A stretch of DNA of 64,000 bases from Myxococcales bacterium (GCA_021787845.1 JAJYLH010000030.1:1-64000); one strand, 5' to 3'; counted from the first letter of the stretch, positions 1-11,350 are shown. Translations and numbers: made by a program. Notes: a model not told the origin generated them from the sequence alone.

Positions 1-76
1 CCGGGGGACCTCGAGTCGGGCTTCACCGTCGAGCCGCCCGCCCGGTCAGCGAGCGGCGGCGGCGCGAACCCGGCGG

Positions 77-427
77 TCAGCTCGAGCCCGGCCAGGTGAC
101 GAGCCCGTGCGCGCGCGGTGGGCGCGAGCGCTGCTGCCCCGGGTCGCTCGACGCGCCGCCGAAATCGGGACCGCACGTCGGCGTCGATGCCCGCCACGTC
201 CCGGAGGGCACAAGCCTGAGCGCATGGCGCTTGCCCAGCCGCTCGGCGAAGCGCGCGTTCGGCGCCGCCGCGAACGCTCGATCGGCGATCAGGAGCTGCG
301 CCTTCCGCCGGCAGGCCCGGCGACACGCGCGCAGGAGCCCGGCTCGCTCGCCCTCCGGCGGCGCTTCCAGGGTGTCCAGAATCAGCGGCGACTCGAGGCT
401 GCCCGCCCGCCGGGCTCGCCGCTCCAT
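77..427 (-). CDS. Possible small ORF, perhaps a methyltransferase C-terminal remnant
   Basis: A 116-residue reverse frame with an ATG preceded by a purine-rich GAGGAGC. Its first half (LESPLILDTLEAPPE, then R-rich helices and QLLIADRAF) resembles the C-terminal part of class I SAM methyltransferases, where a D-x-L-H/E-x-P strand is followed by two Arg-rich helices and an LLIAD strand. The SAM-binding N-terminal half is absent and the last 40 residues are low-complexity. It may be a remnant of a longer gene or a chance frame in GC-rich DNA. Apart from this frame I see nothing convincing in bases 1-576. Confidence 0.22.
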   Translation of the reverse strand: MERRARRAGSLESPLILDTLEAPPEGERAGLLRACRRACRRKAQLLIADRAFAAAPNARFAERLGKRHALRLVPSGTWRASTPTCGPDFGGASSDPGQQRSRPPRAHGLVTWPGSS

Positions 428-576
428 CGGCCGTGAGCTCCTCGTCGCCAGAGCCGGTCAAGGGGAGACCCCGAGGGGCGGCGCTCAGCGCTGTCCACTC
501 GGCCCGCGTGGCTCGCCAGGAGCCCGGCGAAAGTGGTTGAACCAGTCCAGCGTTCGGTGCTAAAGATACGCTCGCG

Positions 577-1500
577 ATGCGCCTCGGCATCGGCGTGATG
601 GTCTACAACGAAGCGGAGAACCTCGGGCGCCTGCTGGAGGCCCTCCGTCGCGTCGGCTCGCCGCGAGTCGACGTTGCCGCCATCGTCGTCGTCTCCAGCG
701 GCTGCACCGACTCGAGCATCACCGCGGCGCGGGAGGCGGCGCGGCGCGATCCGCGCATCCGCATCGTTGTCGACCCCGTTCGCCGCGGCAAGGCGACGGC
801 GGTCAACCAGTTCCTCGCGTCCGTCTCGGGCGAGGTGGACGTCTGCGTGCTCCTGGGCGGCGACCTCCTGCCGACCGACGGCGCTGTCGAAGAGCTCGCG
901 TGGGCGCTCGCCGACCCGGAGGTGGGCATGTGCGGCGGCCGGCCGGTGCCGACCAACCGCGGGCGCGGCCTCGTCGACCGCATCGTCGCGCTGCAATGGG
1001 ACCTGCACCACCGGGTCAGCCAGCGCGCTCCGAAAATGGGCGAGATGATCGCCTTTCGCGCGGACGTACCCCGGCTCGCGCCGGACACCGCGGTCGACGA
1101 GGCCTACCTCGAGTGGCTGATTCGCGAGCGCCACCAAGAAGTGGCCTACGTGCCCGACGCGGTGGTCTTGAACCACGGCCCGACCCGGTGGCGCGAGCTG
1201 TTCGAGCAGCGACGGCGCATCTGGATCGGCCACTGGCGGCTGCGCGCGACCACCGGCCACGCGCCGAGCACGATGTCCGCCCGCACGCTTGCCCACACCG
1301 CTCTCGCCTACCTTATCGACCGGCCGGTAGCCCTGCCGCTGCTCGTGACCGCTGCCGCCGTCGAGCTGAGCGCTCGCGCCGCCGGGACCTGGGATGCGGT
1401 GGTGAAGAAGAAGAACCCCTACGTCTGGCCGCGGCTCGCCTCGACCAAGCGCCCCGCCGCCGAGCCGCCGCCCGCTTCGATCCGCGCCTCCTCGGCGTAG
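577..1500 (+). CDS. Glycosyltransferase family 2 protein
   Basis: Transfers a sugar from a nucleotide-activated donor; the acceptor cannot be told from sequence. The 307-residue protein opens with the GT-A start (GIGVMVYNEAENLG, residues 4-17), followed by the VVVSSGCTDSS strand (37-47), GKATAVNQ (71-78) and an acidic GGD at 94-96 in the place of the DxD metal site. A catalytic-base-like DEAYLEW lies at 174-180. A hydrophobic stretch near 235-260 may be a membrane contact or a helix pair. It is convergent with a GT4 glycosyltransferase, and the two 3' ends overlap by 82 bp, so both probably belong to one polysaccharide or glycolipid locus. Confidence 0.85.
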   Translation: MRLGIGVMVYNEAENLGRLLEALRRVGSPRVDVAAIVVVSSGCTDSSITAAREAARRDPRIRIVVDPVRRGKATAVNQFLASVSGEVDVCVLLGGDLLPTDGAVEELAWALADPEVGMCGGRPVPTNRGRGLVDRIVALQWDLHHRVSQRAPKMGEMIAFRADVPRLAPDTAVDEAYLEWLIRERHQEVAYVPDAVVLNHGPTRWRELFEQRRRIWIGHWRLRATTGHAPSTMSARTLAHTALAYLIDRPVALPLLVTAAAVELSARAAGTWDAVVKKKNPYVWPRLASTKRPAAEPPPASIRASSA

Positions 1501-2870
1501 GCGAGGTGTGCCGCCGCGCAGTCCTCCCAGCGGTAGCCCGCTGCCGCCCGCACCGCCGCCTCGGAGCGCGCCTCCAGCTCTTCGGCGCTGGAGGTCGCGA
1601 AATCGCGGAGGGCATCCCGGAGCCGCTCGGCCCGCAGGCGCGCGTCGGCGAAGGGCACGATCGTCGCGAAGGGGGCAGAAGCGATGTCGGCCGGCCCATC
1701 GGCGTCGGAAGCGAGGATCGGGCAGCCCGCGGCCATCGCCTCGAGCAGAACCAGGCCGAACGGCTCGTAGACCGAGGGCAGGACGAAGAGGTCGGCCTCG
1801 CGGTACTGGCGGCGGACCTCGCTCGCGCTCAGGCGGCCGAGATCGACGGTGCGAACGTGGCAGAGGGACCGAAAGGCGCGCTGGACGCCGGGAGCGAAGT
1901 CGGTGTTCGGACCGCGCCAGGACGCCTGGGCGCCGACGATCCGCAGCTCGAGCCGGTCGGCGAGAGCGGGCTCGCGCGACTCGAGATCGCGGAGCGCGCG
2001 GGCGAGGTAGTCCCAGCCTTTTTGCGGCGTCGGGCGGCCGACGGCGAGCAGCCGCCGGCGCTCGCGCGGGCGATGCGCCCAACCGGCGGGCCGCGGGCTC
2101 GGTGGCGGCGCTCCCGCCTCACAGAACCGGATCCGCTCGGCGAAACGCGGATGATGCCCGGCGAGCGTCGCCGAGAAGCGGCGTCCGACCGCGACCACCC
2201 GGTGCGAGGCGGCGACGAGCGCGCGTTCTCGCGCGAGCTTGGTCAGTTGCAGCCGCACCACCTCAGGGAAGGGCAGCCGCTCGGCGGCAGCGGAGCCGAG
2301 GATCGCGCCACGCACGAGCGTTCGGCGCAGCCCGGGCGGCGTCCAGCGGGCGACCGCGCGCACCGCTGGCGGGAGCAGCCGCGCGCGCTCGGGGTCGCGA
2401 CCGGCGGCGAGCGCGTGCAGCGAGTCGTCCGCGACGCTGTAGTGCACCACGCTCACCACGAGGGAACCGTCCTCGCGCAAGGCTCGCGCGGCCGCCGCGG
2501 TCTCGTAGCCGTGACACCAGCCGACCACCGGCGCGCCCGTGGCCGCGAGCTCGCGCGCCCGCGCCCGCGCGCGCCTGGCGAGAGGCAGGAGCGCTTCCGG
2601 AAAGCATTCGGGCTCGTAGAGCGCGAAGACGTCCGGCACCGGCCGGCTCGGGGTCACCCGCTCGACCTCGAACCCCTCGCCCCGCTCGAATTCCGCCTCG
2701 TCGCCGATGCGCAGCGCGACGACCTGGAGCGGCCGCCCGACGAGCCGCGCCAGCGCCCGGGTCGCCTCGAGGACGTAGATCGACTGCCCGTCGGCCGCCC
2801 GCACGGGGCTCGGGAAGCTCGGGCTGACGACGAGCAGCTCCGGCGGATCGGGCCTGACGCTGTCCGCCAT
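1419..2870 (-). CDS. Glycosyltransferase family 4 (GT-B) protein
   Basis: A retaining GT-B glycosyltransferase of 483 residues, starting at MADSVRPDPPELL. The frame is open about 170 bp further upstream, but that part is repeat-derived and lacks family similarity. The N-terminal Rossmann half has PSFPSPVRAADGQSIY. The C-terminal GT4 domain has the typical GRPTPQKGWDYL turn and the E-x7-E motif within YEPFGLVLLEAMAAGCP, which binds the nucleotide-sugar. Its C-terminal codons overlap the end of the convergent GT2 gene by 82 bp. Donor and acceptor are unknown; a role in surface polysaccharide or glycolipid synthesis is inferred from family and neighbour. Confidence 0.88.
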   Translation of the reverse strand: MADSVRPDPPELLVVSPSFPSPVRAADGQSIYVLEATRALARLVGRPLQVVALRIGDEAEFERGEGFEVERVTPSRPVPDVFALYEPECFPEALLPLARRARARARELAATGAPVVGWCHGYETAAAARALREDGSLVVSVVHYSVADDSLHALAAGRDPERARLLPPAVRAVARWTPPGLRRTLVRGAILGSAAAERLPFPEVVRLQLTKLARERALVAASHRVVAVGRRFSATLAGHHPRFAERIRFCEAGAPPPSPRPAGWAHRPRERRRLLAVGRPTPQKGWDYLARALRDLESREPALADRLELRIVGAQASWRGPNTDFAPGVQRAFRSLCHVRTVDLGRLSASEVRRQYREADLFVLPSVYEPFGLVLLEAMAAGCPILASDADGPADIASAPFATIVPFADARLRAERLRDALRDFATSSAEELEARSEAAVRAAAGYRWEDCAAAHLAYAEEARIEAGGGSAAGRLVEASRGQT

Positions 2871-2935
2871 CGGTGCTGCCTCTCGCGTCCAAAGTAGCCG
2901 GAAAAGAATAACACGCGCCAGCGACGGAGCTGTGG

Positions 2936-3060
2936 ACCGCTCACCCGGAGCGGTCACCCTGAGCGCAGTCGAAGGACGAAGGGCGGGCGGTCCACCATGT
3001 TCCCGCCCGCTCTTCGACGAAGTTCGTCCTGAGCGTGCCAAAGGGCTCCGGATGAGCGGG
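2936..3060. repeat. Dispersed palindromic repeat, family A (REP-like)
   Basis: Holds a perfect hairpin GACCGCTC-N5-GAGCGGTC at 2936-2956 next to the core CCTGAGCGCAGTCGAAGGAC and a second, degenerate inverted core at about 3013-3032. The same core recurs at 6117-6203, 26772-26824, 33196-33321 and 47409-47495, always between genes. This core is widespread among high-GC bacteria as an intergenic REP-like palindrome. It may serve as a transcript 3'-end stabiliser or bidirectional terminator, or be a non-autonomous element. Confidence 0.7.
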
Positions 3061-3094
3061 AACGACCCCGCTACGCATCTGCTAGAAGGTCGCC

Positions 3095-3574
3095 ATGGCC
3101 GACCAGCGCTACCTGACGAAAGAGGGTTACGACCGGTTCTCGAAGGAGCACGACCAGCTCTGGAACGTGGAGCGACGCAAGGTCGTCGCCGAGGTGCAGG
3201 CGGCCGCGGCGCAAGGCGATCGGTCGGAGAATGCCGAGTACATCTACGGCAAGAAGCGGCTGCGGGAAATCGATCGCCGCCTCGAGTACCTGGAGAAGCT
3301 GCTCCGCGAAGCGGTGGTCGTCAGCCCTGCTGCTGACCGTCCGACCGATCGCGCGTTCTTCGGCGCGTTCGTCACCGTCGAGGACGAGGAGGGCAGCCGC
3401 TCGACGTACCAGCTCGTCGGCCCGGACGAGGTCGACGCCTCGCGGGGGCGCATCAGCATCGAGTCGCCGCTCGGGAAGGCGCTCCTGGGCAAGCGCCCTT
3501 TCGACGTGGTGCTCGTGCGGCGCCCGAAGGGCGATACCGAGCTGACCGTCCGTGCGGTCGCGGGGCAGCGCTAA
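3095..3574 (+). CDS. greB: Transcription elongation factor GreB
   Basis: Binds the RNA polymerase secondary channel and stimulates cleavage of backtracked RNA. At 159 residues it has the normal Gre length: an N-terminal antiparallel coiled coil with the acidic tip (GDRSENAEY, about residues 41-49) and a C-terminal FKBP-like domain ending in the VRRPKGDTELTV strand. The helix EYIYGKKRLREIDRR is the GreB rather than the GreA version. A GAAGG ribosome-binding site precedes the ATG. It stands alone; the next gene has its own promoter. Confidence 0.93.
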   Translation: MADQRYLTKEGYDRFSKEHDQLWNVERRKVVAEVQAAAAQGDRSENAEYIYGKKRLREIDRRLEYLEKLLREAVVVSPAADRPTDRAFFGAFVTVEDEEGSRSTYQLVGPDEVDASRGRISIESPLGKALLGKRPFDVVLVRRPKGDTELTVRAVAGQR

Positions 3575-3627
3575 AGGGGACTAGCCCCGGCCACCCGATG
3601 GTTATCGCCACGCTCGCCTTATCGCGC

Positions 3628-3656
3628 TTGACGCGAGGGGCGCACTTCCCTATGGT
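3628..3656 (+). promoter_or_regulatory. Sigma-70-type promoter for the TPR/BamB genes
   Basis: TTGACG at 3628-3633, a 17-nt spacer and TATGGT at 3651-3656. The -35 box matches the consensus at 5 of 6 positions, the spacing is ideal and the -10 box is good. A GAGG ribosome-binding site lies downstream at 3702-3705, followed after 6 nt by an in-frame TTG at 3712. The promoter therefore argues against the upstream ATG codons at 3598 and 3652. Confidence 0.6.
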
Positions 3657-3711
3657 TCGCGGCCTTTTCGCGTTCGCCTCGAAGGGTGAACGCTTTTTTG
3701 CGAGGCAAGCC

Positions 3712-4572
3712 TTGGCCCAAGTCAAGCGAGTGCGCAAGAAGGACATCCAGCAGGCGAAGCGGCCTGACGCCCTGCTGACGAAGGCGAACAGCCTCTTCGA
3801 CTGGTTGTGGGCGCGGCGCGTGGTGTCGCTTTCGGTGCTCGCCGGCGTTCTCGTGCTCGTCGCGGTCGTCACCGGCTTGCGGGCGTATGGGCAGGCGAGG
3901 GCGCACCGGGTCGGCGTCGAGCTGTCGAGCGCGGTCGGGCTCACGGCGCGCCCGGTGGGGCCGGCGGATTCGACGGGCGGCGCCAAGACGTTCCAGACCC
4001 AGGCCGACAAGCAGCAGGCGGTTTCGAGGGCGCTCGGCAAGTTGATCCAGGACCATCCCGGCACGGCGGGCGCGAGCGCTGCCGCCCTGCTCCGGGCCCG
4101 CGACGAGCTCGACCACGGGAAGACCGACGACGCGATTCGCGACTACCAGGCCTACTTGAAGAACGACGACGGCCGTCTAGCGCTCTTCGCCCACGAGGGG
4201 CTCGGCTACGCCTACGAGGCGAAGCACGACTGGGCGAAGGCGCTCGACGCGTTCGGGAAGCTCGCGGAGGACGGCGTGCCGGCGCGGGCGCTCTACCACG
4301 AGGCGCGCGTGCTCGCCGAGGAAGGCAAGAAGGACGAGGCGCGCAAGGACTTCGAGGAAGTGATCGCGAAGTACCAGACCGACGTGGTGGCGAGTGATGC
4401 GCGGGCCCGGCTCGACCTGCTCGACCTGCCGCCCGCGGGCGTGGGCGCACTTTCGGCGCCGAGCTCCGCGCCCGACGCTTCCGCGGTTCCCGAGCCGGCG
4501 AAGAAGGTCGCCAACCCGCACCATCCGCACCATCTTCGGGCGGGGACGGGCAAGAAGACCGCCCGGAAATGA
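3712..4572 (+). CDS. YfgM-like TPR membrane protein
   Basis: A predicted inner-membrane protein with a short cytoplasmic basic N-terminus (KRVRKKDIQQAKR), one transmembrane helix at about 36-56 and a periplasmic alpha-solenoid of TPR units. In the solenoid, repeats such as DAIRDYQAYLKN, WAKALDAFGKL and DEARKDFEEVIAKY are visible. This is the architecture of YfgM/TPR_21 proteins, which sit at the SecYEG translocon with periplasmic chaperones. The C-terminus is Pro/Ala/His/Lys-rich. The TTG start is chosen from its SD sequence and the promoter at 3628-3656; earlier ATGs exist at 3598 and 3652. A BamB-like gene follows, the same order as yfgM-bamB in enterobacteria, which supports an envelope-biogenesis role. 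Confidence 0.75.
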   Translation: MAQVKRVRKKDIQQAKRPDALLTKANSLFDWLWARRVVSLSVLAGVLVLVAVVTGLRAYGQARAHRVGVELSSAVGLTARPVGPADSTGGAKTFQTQADKQQAVSRALGKLIQDHPGTAGASAAALLRARDELDHGKTDDAIRDYQAYLKNDDGRLALFAHEGLGYAYEAKHDWAKALDAFGKLAEDGVPARALYHEARVLAEEGKKDEARKDFEEVIAKYQTDVVASDARARLDLLDLPPAGVGALSAPSSAPDASAVPEPAKKVANPHHPHHLRAGTGKKTARK

Positions 4573-4751
4573 GCATGCCTTTGGGGTTTCACGCGGCGGT
4601 CGGACGGGACAGCGTCTGGCGGATTCGCCCGCTCGCGGCTCCCCAGCGGCGCTGAGGCGTTCGGCTCGAGCGCTGTCTCTTCGGGCGTGAGCGACCGACC
4701 GGCACGGCGGCGGATCCGCGCGGATCGATCGCGCGAGCAAGGAGAGAAGGG

Positions 4752-5975
4752 ATGACGCGCGACCTCTCGCCTCGCCGGTCCAGGGCCGGTGCCGTGTGGA
4801 TCGCGCGCGCCGCGGGGCTTGCGCTCGCCGCTTGCGCTCTCGCTCCCCGTTCGGCCTGGGGCCAGGCCCGGCCGCGCTCGTTCGTTTCGCACGGATTCCT
4901 CACCGGCGGCGGGCAGGCGACCACCGGCGTTCCCGAGGCGCGACCCTACTTTCTCGGCTGGAACGCGCGGATCGATCCGCCCGAGGAGCTGGGCGCGTTC
5001 GAGACGCCGCTGGAGCCGGGGGGAGTAGCAGCGGACCCGAGGACCGGTTGGGTCTACGTTGCGACGCGACACGGGCGGGTGGTCTGCCTCGACGGAGGGA
5101 AGGTGCGCTGGAGCGTCGAGGTGGGCGCCTCGATTCTCGCGCCGCCGACCGTGTGGCAGGACTCGGTGGTGGTCGGCACCGGTCAAGGGGTGCTCGCGGT
5201 CCTGAACAAGGTCACCGGCGCGCGACGGGTGCGGGCGATCCTCGGCGACCAGCTCATCACGAAGCCGGTGGTGGTCGAGCAGCAGAACGGCCCGGCGATC
5301 GCGCTCGTCGGCTCGAGCCAGGACACGCTCTACGCGGTCGAGCTCCAGTACGCGCAGAAGCTGTGGACCGCGCATCGCGACCAGCCGGCGCCCTTCACCG
5401 TCTACGGCTTCGCGCGCCCCGTCGTGCTGCACGACAGCGTCTTCATCGGGTTCGCCGACGGCACCGTCGAGGCGCGCGACCTCACGACCGGCGCGCAGAA
5501 ATGGGCGCAGACCATCTCACCTTCGGGGTCCCTCGTCGACGTCGACGCGCTGGGCACCGACGGGCACCTCGTCTACGCCACCTCGTATTCGGGGGGGGTG
5601 TATGCGCTCCAGCCGGCCGACGGCGCTGCCCTCTGGCGGACGCCGATGAGCGGAGCGGCGCGGCTCCTGGTGGACGGCCCGCGAGTGATCGCGGTGGCGC
5701 CGGGCGTGATGCAGTCGCTGCGGGCGAGCGACGGCAAGGTCGAGTGGAGGTTCACCTTCGGGCACCGCATCGCCGAGACGCCGGCGGCGACGCAAGGGGT
5801 GGTCGTCCTCGCGCAGAACGGCGGGCCGGTGTATTTCGTCGACGAGCACACCGGCACCCCTCTCGGCCTGTTCATGAGCGGCTCCGGCACGGACTCGCCG
5901 CCGGCCATGAACGGGCAGATTCTCTTCGCCCTCACCAACGGCGGCCGGCTCTACTCGATGGCGGTGGTGCCGTGA
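4752..5975 (+). CDS. PQQ-type beta-propeller protein, BamB-like
   Basis: 407 residues with an N-terminal signal sequence (hydrophobic AAGLALAACALAP, cleavage probably after AWGQA). The mature protein is made of repeating blades of the PQQ/WD-like type, for example GWVYVATRHGRVVCLD, DSVVVGTGQGVLAVL, HLVYATSYSGGVYALQ and GPVYFVDEHTG. The fold and its place after a YfgM-like gene suggest a BamB-type outer-membrane-assembly scaffold. However, there is no Cys at a lipobox cleavage site after the signal (the LAAC at the core is possible but not ideal), so anchoring is uncertain. A GGAGAGAAGGG ribosome-binding site precedes the ATG. Confidence 0.78.
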   Translation: MTRDLSPRRSRAGAVWIARAAGLALAACALAPRSAWGQARPRSFVSHGFLTGGGQATTGVPEARPYFLGWNARIDPPEELGAFETPLEPGGVAADPRTGWVYVATRHGRVVCLDGGKVRWSVEVGASILAPPTVWQDSVVVGTGQGVLAVLNKVTGARRVRAILGDQLITKPVVVEQQNGPAIALVGSSQDTLYAVELQYAQKLWTAHRDQPAPFTVYGFARPVVLHDSVFIGFADGTVEARDLTTGAQKWAQTISPSGSLVDVDALGTDGHLVYATSYSGGVYALQPADGAALWRTPMSGAARLLVDGPRVIAVAPGVMQSLRASDGKVEWRFTFGHRIAETPAATQGVVVLAQNGGPVYFVDEHTGTPLGLFMSGSGTDSPPAMNGQILFALTNGGRLYSMAVVP

Positions 5976-6046
5976 GCGGGTGCGGCTGAGGCAGGGTGCG
6001 CTGGGATCGGCCGCACCCAACACCGGGCGCGCTCGTCGCCACGACC

Positions 6047-6084
6047 AGACCGATCGGTCCGATCCGACCGATCGGTCCTATCGG
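6047..6084. repeat. ACCGATCGGTCC repeat, family B
   Basis: Overlapping palindromes built on ACCGATCGGT, alternating with GATCCGACC. A second copy of the same design lies at 27809-27849. Both are between genes. They could form stable hairpins and may be a REP subtype. Confidence 0.65.
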
Positions 6085-6116
6085 CCAGGGCTTTCAAGGT
6101 GCGGCCTGAACCGGAG

Positions 6117-6203
6117 TTGCCGCTCATCCCTTTTGCGCAGTCGAGGAACGAGCGTCCTTCGTCCTTCGACTGGCGCTCAGGATGACCGCTCACGGCGAGC
6201 GGT
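6117..6203. repeat. Family A REP-like repeat between bamB and recJ
   Basis: Two degenerate inverted cores (GCGCAGTCGAGGAACGAG and GTCCTTCGACTGGCGCTCAG) flanked by CCGCTCAT and ATGACCGCTC, so the unit is itself an inverted repeat. It fills most of the 313-bp space between the convergent bamB-like and recJ genes together with the family B repeat; I see no gene there. Confidence 0.65.
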
Positions 6204-6288
6204 TCTTCGCTCGTTGGCACCTTGAATGCCCTGGTCCGATCGGCGCAACCCGGCCTGAGGTCCTCTCGGCGAGCGGGCGACCCCAGTT

Positions 6289-7989
6289 TCACGCGCGGGC
6301 TTCGATGGCCTTGACCCTGGCGCTCGCCCTAGTGCGACCGTTCCAGGTGTCGACGGTGAGCTGGAACGCGACTTGGGCGCGCTGGCGCAAGACGCCGAGC
6401 TTCTCGCCCATCCCGAAGGCGATGGCGTCCGCGGGGCCGAGGGCGAACTTGAGGTGGTCGGCGGGACCGCTCTTGGCGGGCAGCACCCGGGCTTCGAGCC
6501 CCTGGACCTCCGCCGCCAGGACCGGCTCCGGGTTGCCCATCCCGAACGGCGCGAGCCTCGCCAGCGCCTGCGCCAGCTCCAGCGTCGCGTCGGTCGCGTG
6601 GATGTCCGCGTCGATGCGCATCGAAGGCACCAGGTCTTCCGGCGAGAGCTGGCGTAGCGCCTCGTCCTCGAACGCGCGGGCGAACGCGGGAATCTCCTTC
6701 GCCTCCAAGTGCACCCCGGCCGCGTGGTGGTGGCCGCCGAACTTGACCAGGTGCTCGCGACAGCGCCCGAGGCCGGCGTACATGTCGAACGCCTCGATCG
6801 ACCGGCAGCTACCCTTGGCGGAAGCGCCGTCGACCCCCAGGACCACTGTCGGCCGGTGGTAGCGCTCCACGATGCGGCTCGCGACGATGCCGACGACGCC
6901 CGGATGCCAACCTTCGGCGTAGAGGACGAGCCCGCGCTTGCCGTCGAGGTGGCCCTTCGCCTGCAGGAGGGCCTGCTCGGTGATTTCCTGCTCGATTTCC
7001 CGGCGCTCCTGGTTCGCGCGGTCGAGCGTGGCCGCGAGCGAGCGCGCGCGCGAGGTGTCGGTCGCGAGCAACAGCTCGACCGCGGTGCCGGCGTCGTCGA
7101 GCCTTCCGGCGGCGTTGATGCGCGGCCCCAGCTTGAAGCCGACCTGGCCCGAGGTGACCGGCCCCTGCGCGATTTGCGCGACCTCCTTGAGCGCGCGCAC
7201 CCCCGGTCGCGCCGACTTCTCGAGCTCCTGGAGCCCGTGGGCGACGAGGATGCGATTCGCGCCGAGGAGCGGCACCACGTCGGCGATGGTGCCGAGCGCG
7301 ACGAGGTCGAGGTACGCGCGCAGGTTCGGCTCCGGCCTCGTGCGAAAGAGCCCCTCCTCGCGCAGGCGCTTGCGCAGCGCCATCAAGAGATGAAACGTGA
7401 CGCCGACCGCCGCCAGGTCCTTCGACGGGAAGGGACAACCCGGTTGGTGCGGGTTGAGCATCGCGACCGCGCGCGGCAGCTCGGCTGGCGCCTGGTGGTG
7501 ATCGACCACGACGACGTCGACGCCCGCTTGCGCCGCCCGATCGACCTCCTCGACCGCGGTGACGCCGCAGTCGACGGTGACGATGAGCTGGGTGCCCGCC
7601 TGCGCGAGCTTGTCGACAGCGCTCCCGTTGAGCCCATAGCCTTCGACCAGCCGGTGCGGGACGTAGTAGCCGACGTCGGCGCCGGTGGCCTCGAGGAACG
7701 AGACGAGGAGGCTGGTCGAGGTGACGCCGTCGACGTCGTAGTCGCCGTAGACCATCACCTTTTCGTGTTTGGCGATGGCGCGGGAGAGCCGTTCGACCGC
7801 TCGAAGCATGCCCTTCATCGAGAAGGGATCGGGCAAGTCCTGGATGCGAACCGAGAGGAAGCGCTCCGCCTCCTCGGGCGTCGAGATCCCGCGCGACGCG
7901 AGAATCCGCGCCGCGATCGGCGGCAACCCGAGCGCCGCCGCCAACGCGCCCGCCACCCGCTCGTCCGCCGCCTTTCGCATCCAACGCAT
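6289..7989 (-). CDS. recJ: Single-stranded-DNA-specific exonuclease RecJ
   Basis: A 5'-to-3' single-strand DNA exonuclease used in recombination and mismatch repair. The DHH phosphoesterase motifs are complete: YGDYDVDG at 81-88, TVDCG at 138-142 and VVDHHQ at 161-166. The GG-containing VKFGGHHHAAG motif of the DHHA1 domain lies further on, and the C-terminal OB fold ends near TVDTWNGRT. The 566-residue length is normal. It is convergent with the bamB-like gene and divergent from clpB. Confidence 0.95.
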   Translation of the reverse strand: MRWMRKAADERVAGALAAALGLPPIAARILASRGISTPEEAERFLSVRIQDLPDPFSMKGMLRAVERLSRAIAKHEKVMVYGDYDVDGVTSTSLLVSFLEATGADVGYYVPHRLVEGYGLNGSAVDKLAQAGTQLIVTVDCGVTAVEEVDRAAQAGVDVVVVDHHQAPAELPRAVAMLNPHQPGCPFPSKDLAAVGVTFHLLMALRKRLREEGLFRTRPEPNLRAYLDLVALGTIADVVPLLGANRILVAHGLQELEKSARPGVRALKEVAQIAQGPVTSGQVGFKLGPRINAAGRLDDAGTAVELLLATDTSRARSLAATLDRANQERREIEQEITEQALLQAKGHLDGKRGLVLYAEGWHPGVVGIVASRIVERYHRPTVVLGVDGASAKGSCRSIEAFDMYAGLGRCREHLVKFGGHHHAAGVHLEAKEIPAFARAFEDEALRQLSPEDLVPSMRIDADIHATDATLELAQALARLAPFGMGNPEPVLAAEVQGLEARVLPAKSGPADHLKFALGPADAIAFGMGEKLGVLRQRAQVAFQLTVDTWNGRTRASARVKAIEARA

Positions 7990-8111
7990 CGCCGCCTCGC
8001 TCGCTCTCCCACCCGGCGCGGGACTGTACCAGAGGGGTCGGACATGCCGCCGGATGGCTGGCGGTCAGGCTCGATGCTCTGCGGCTCGTCAGCGCGGCCT
8101 TCGTCGGTCCC

Positions 8112-8396
8112 ATGATTGGCAACCTGGCTGGGGGCTTCCCGAAGGAGCTCCGATTCGTGGCCGAGACTTTCGTATTGCTACAAGAGCAGCGTCATCGCGC
8201 GGATTACGATCGGTCGGCACCTTTGACCCGACAGGAGACATGCAAGTTCGTTGGACTGGCGGAGGAGGCTGCCCTGGCTTGGAATCAGATAAAGGCATCT
8301 GCCGCAGCCCGACTGTTCTTGATTCTACTGCTCGCTGGTGCCTCGCTGAAGCGGGGCAAGCGATCCCGGGCGCGGGAGAGTGCTTCCATCGCCTGA
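8112..8396 (+). pseudogene. C-terminal remnant of a HEPN-like hypothetical protein
   Basis: The 94-residue frame contains VLLQEQRHRADYDRSAPLT and a helical C-terminus. This matches the C-terminal pattern of a common HEPN-like family of hypothetical proteins, whose (L/F)QE-x-RH-x-ADYD core is followed by a helix with a conserved Trp. Full-length members have about 60-90 more residues. The frame stays open upstream toward the recJ start but has no good start codon or SD. It is the only coding signal in the 535-bp recJ-clpB spacer and is probably a decayed gene, though a short intact gene cannot be excluded. Confidence 0.4.
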
Positions 8397-8443
8397 CGAC
8401 GCGTGGAAGACAGACGGCCCGATCGACGGTCACCGCGGGTCTC

Positions 8444-8471
8444 TTGCCAGCCCCAATCGCTGTCTTACGTT
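8444..8471 (+). promoter_or_regulatory. Possible clpB promoter
   Basis: TTGCCA at 8444-8449, 16-nt spacer, TACGTT at 8466-8471, about 50 bp before the clpB ATG. The match to the sigma-70 consensus is moderate. I see no CIRCE inverted repeat and no clean sigma-32 promoter, so heat control is not evident from the sequence. Confidence 0.35.
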
Positions 8472-8524
8472 AGCGGGCGCTCGCGGCGTTCTTTAGAGCG
8501 CCGGACGCAAGGAGAGATGTCCTC

Positions 8525-11131
<2,607 letters not shown>

Positions 11132-11350
11132 CGGGCTACCCGGTTCGGCTAACCGAACGCAACAGATCCCACCCGCACAGCGAGGCGAGATTCTCGTCTC
11201 CGGTGCGAGGCCAGCGCGGCTCCGGAAGACCGGAGGGCGTTGAGGTGGAGTAGGATGCCGAGGAGCGCGACCGGGGCCTTTGCGAGCGCCGACGGGTTCT
11301 CATGGAAAGCATCACGGATTCCCGCATGATCGGAGCTTGGGCTCGTACAG

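Noticed and set aside
382-2082. Open reverse frame of 566 codons over both glycosyltransferase genes
   Set aside because: Low-complexity Arg/Pro/Ala sequence in the shadow of recognised genes.
6211-6230. Sigma-54-like TGGCACC-N4-ATGC
   Set aside because: It lies between convergent genes with nothing downstream to transcribe in that direction.
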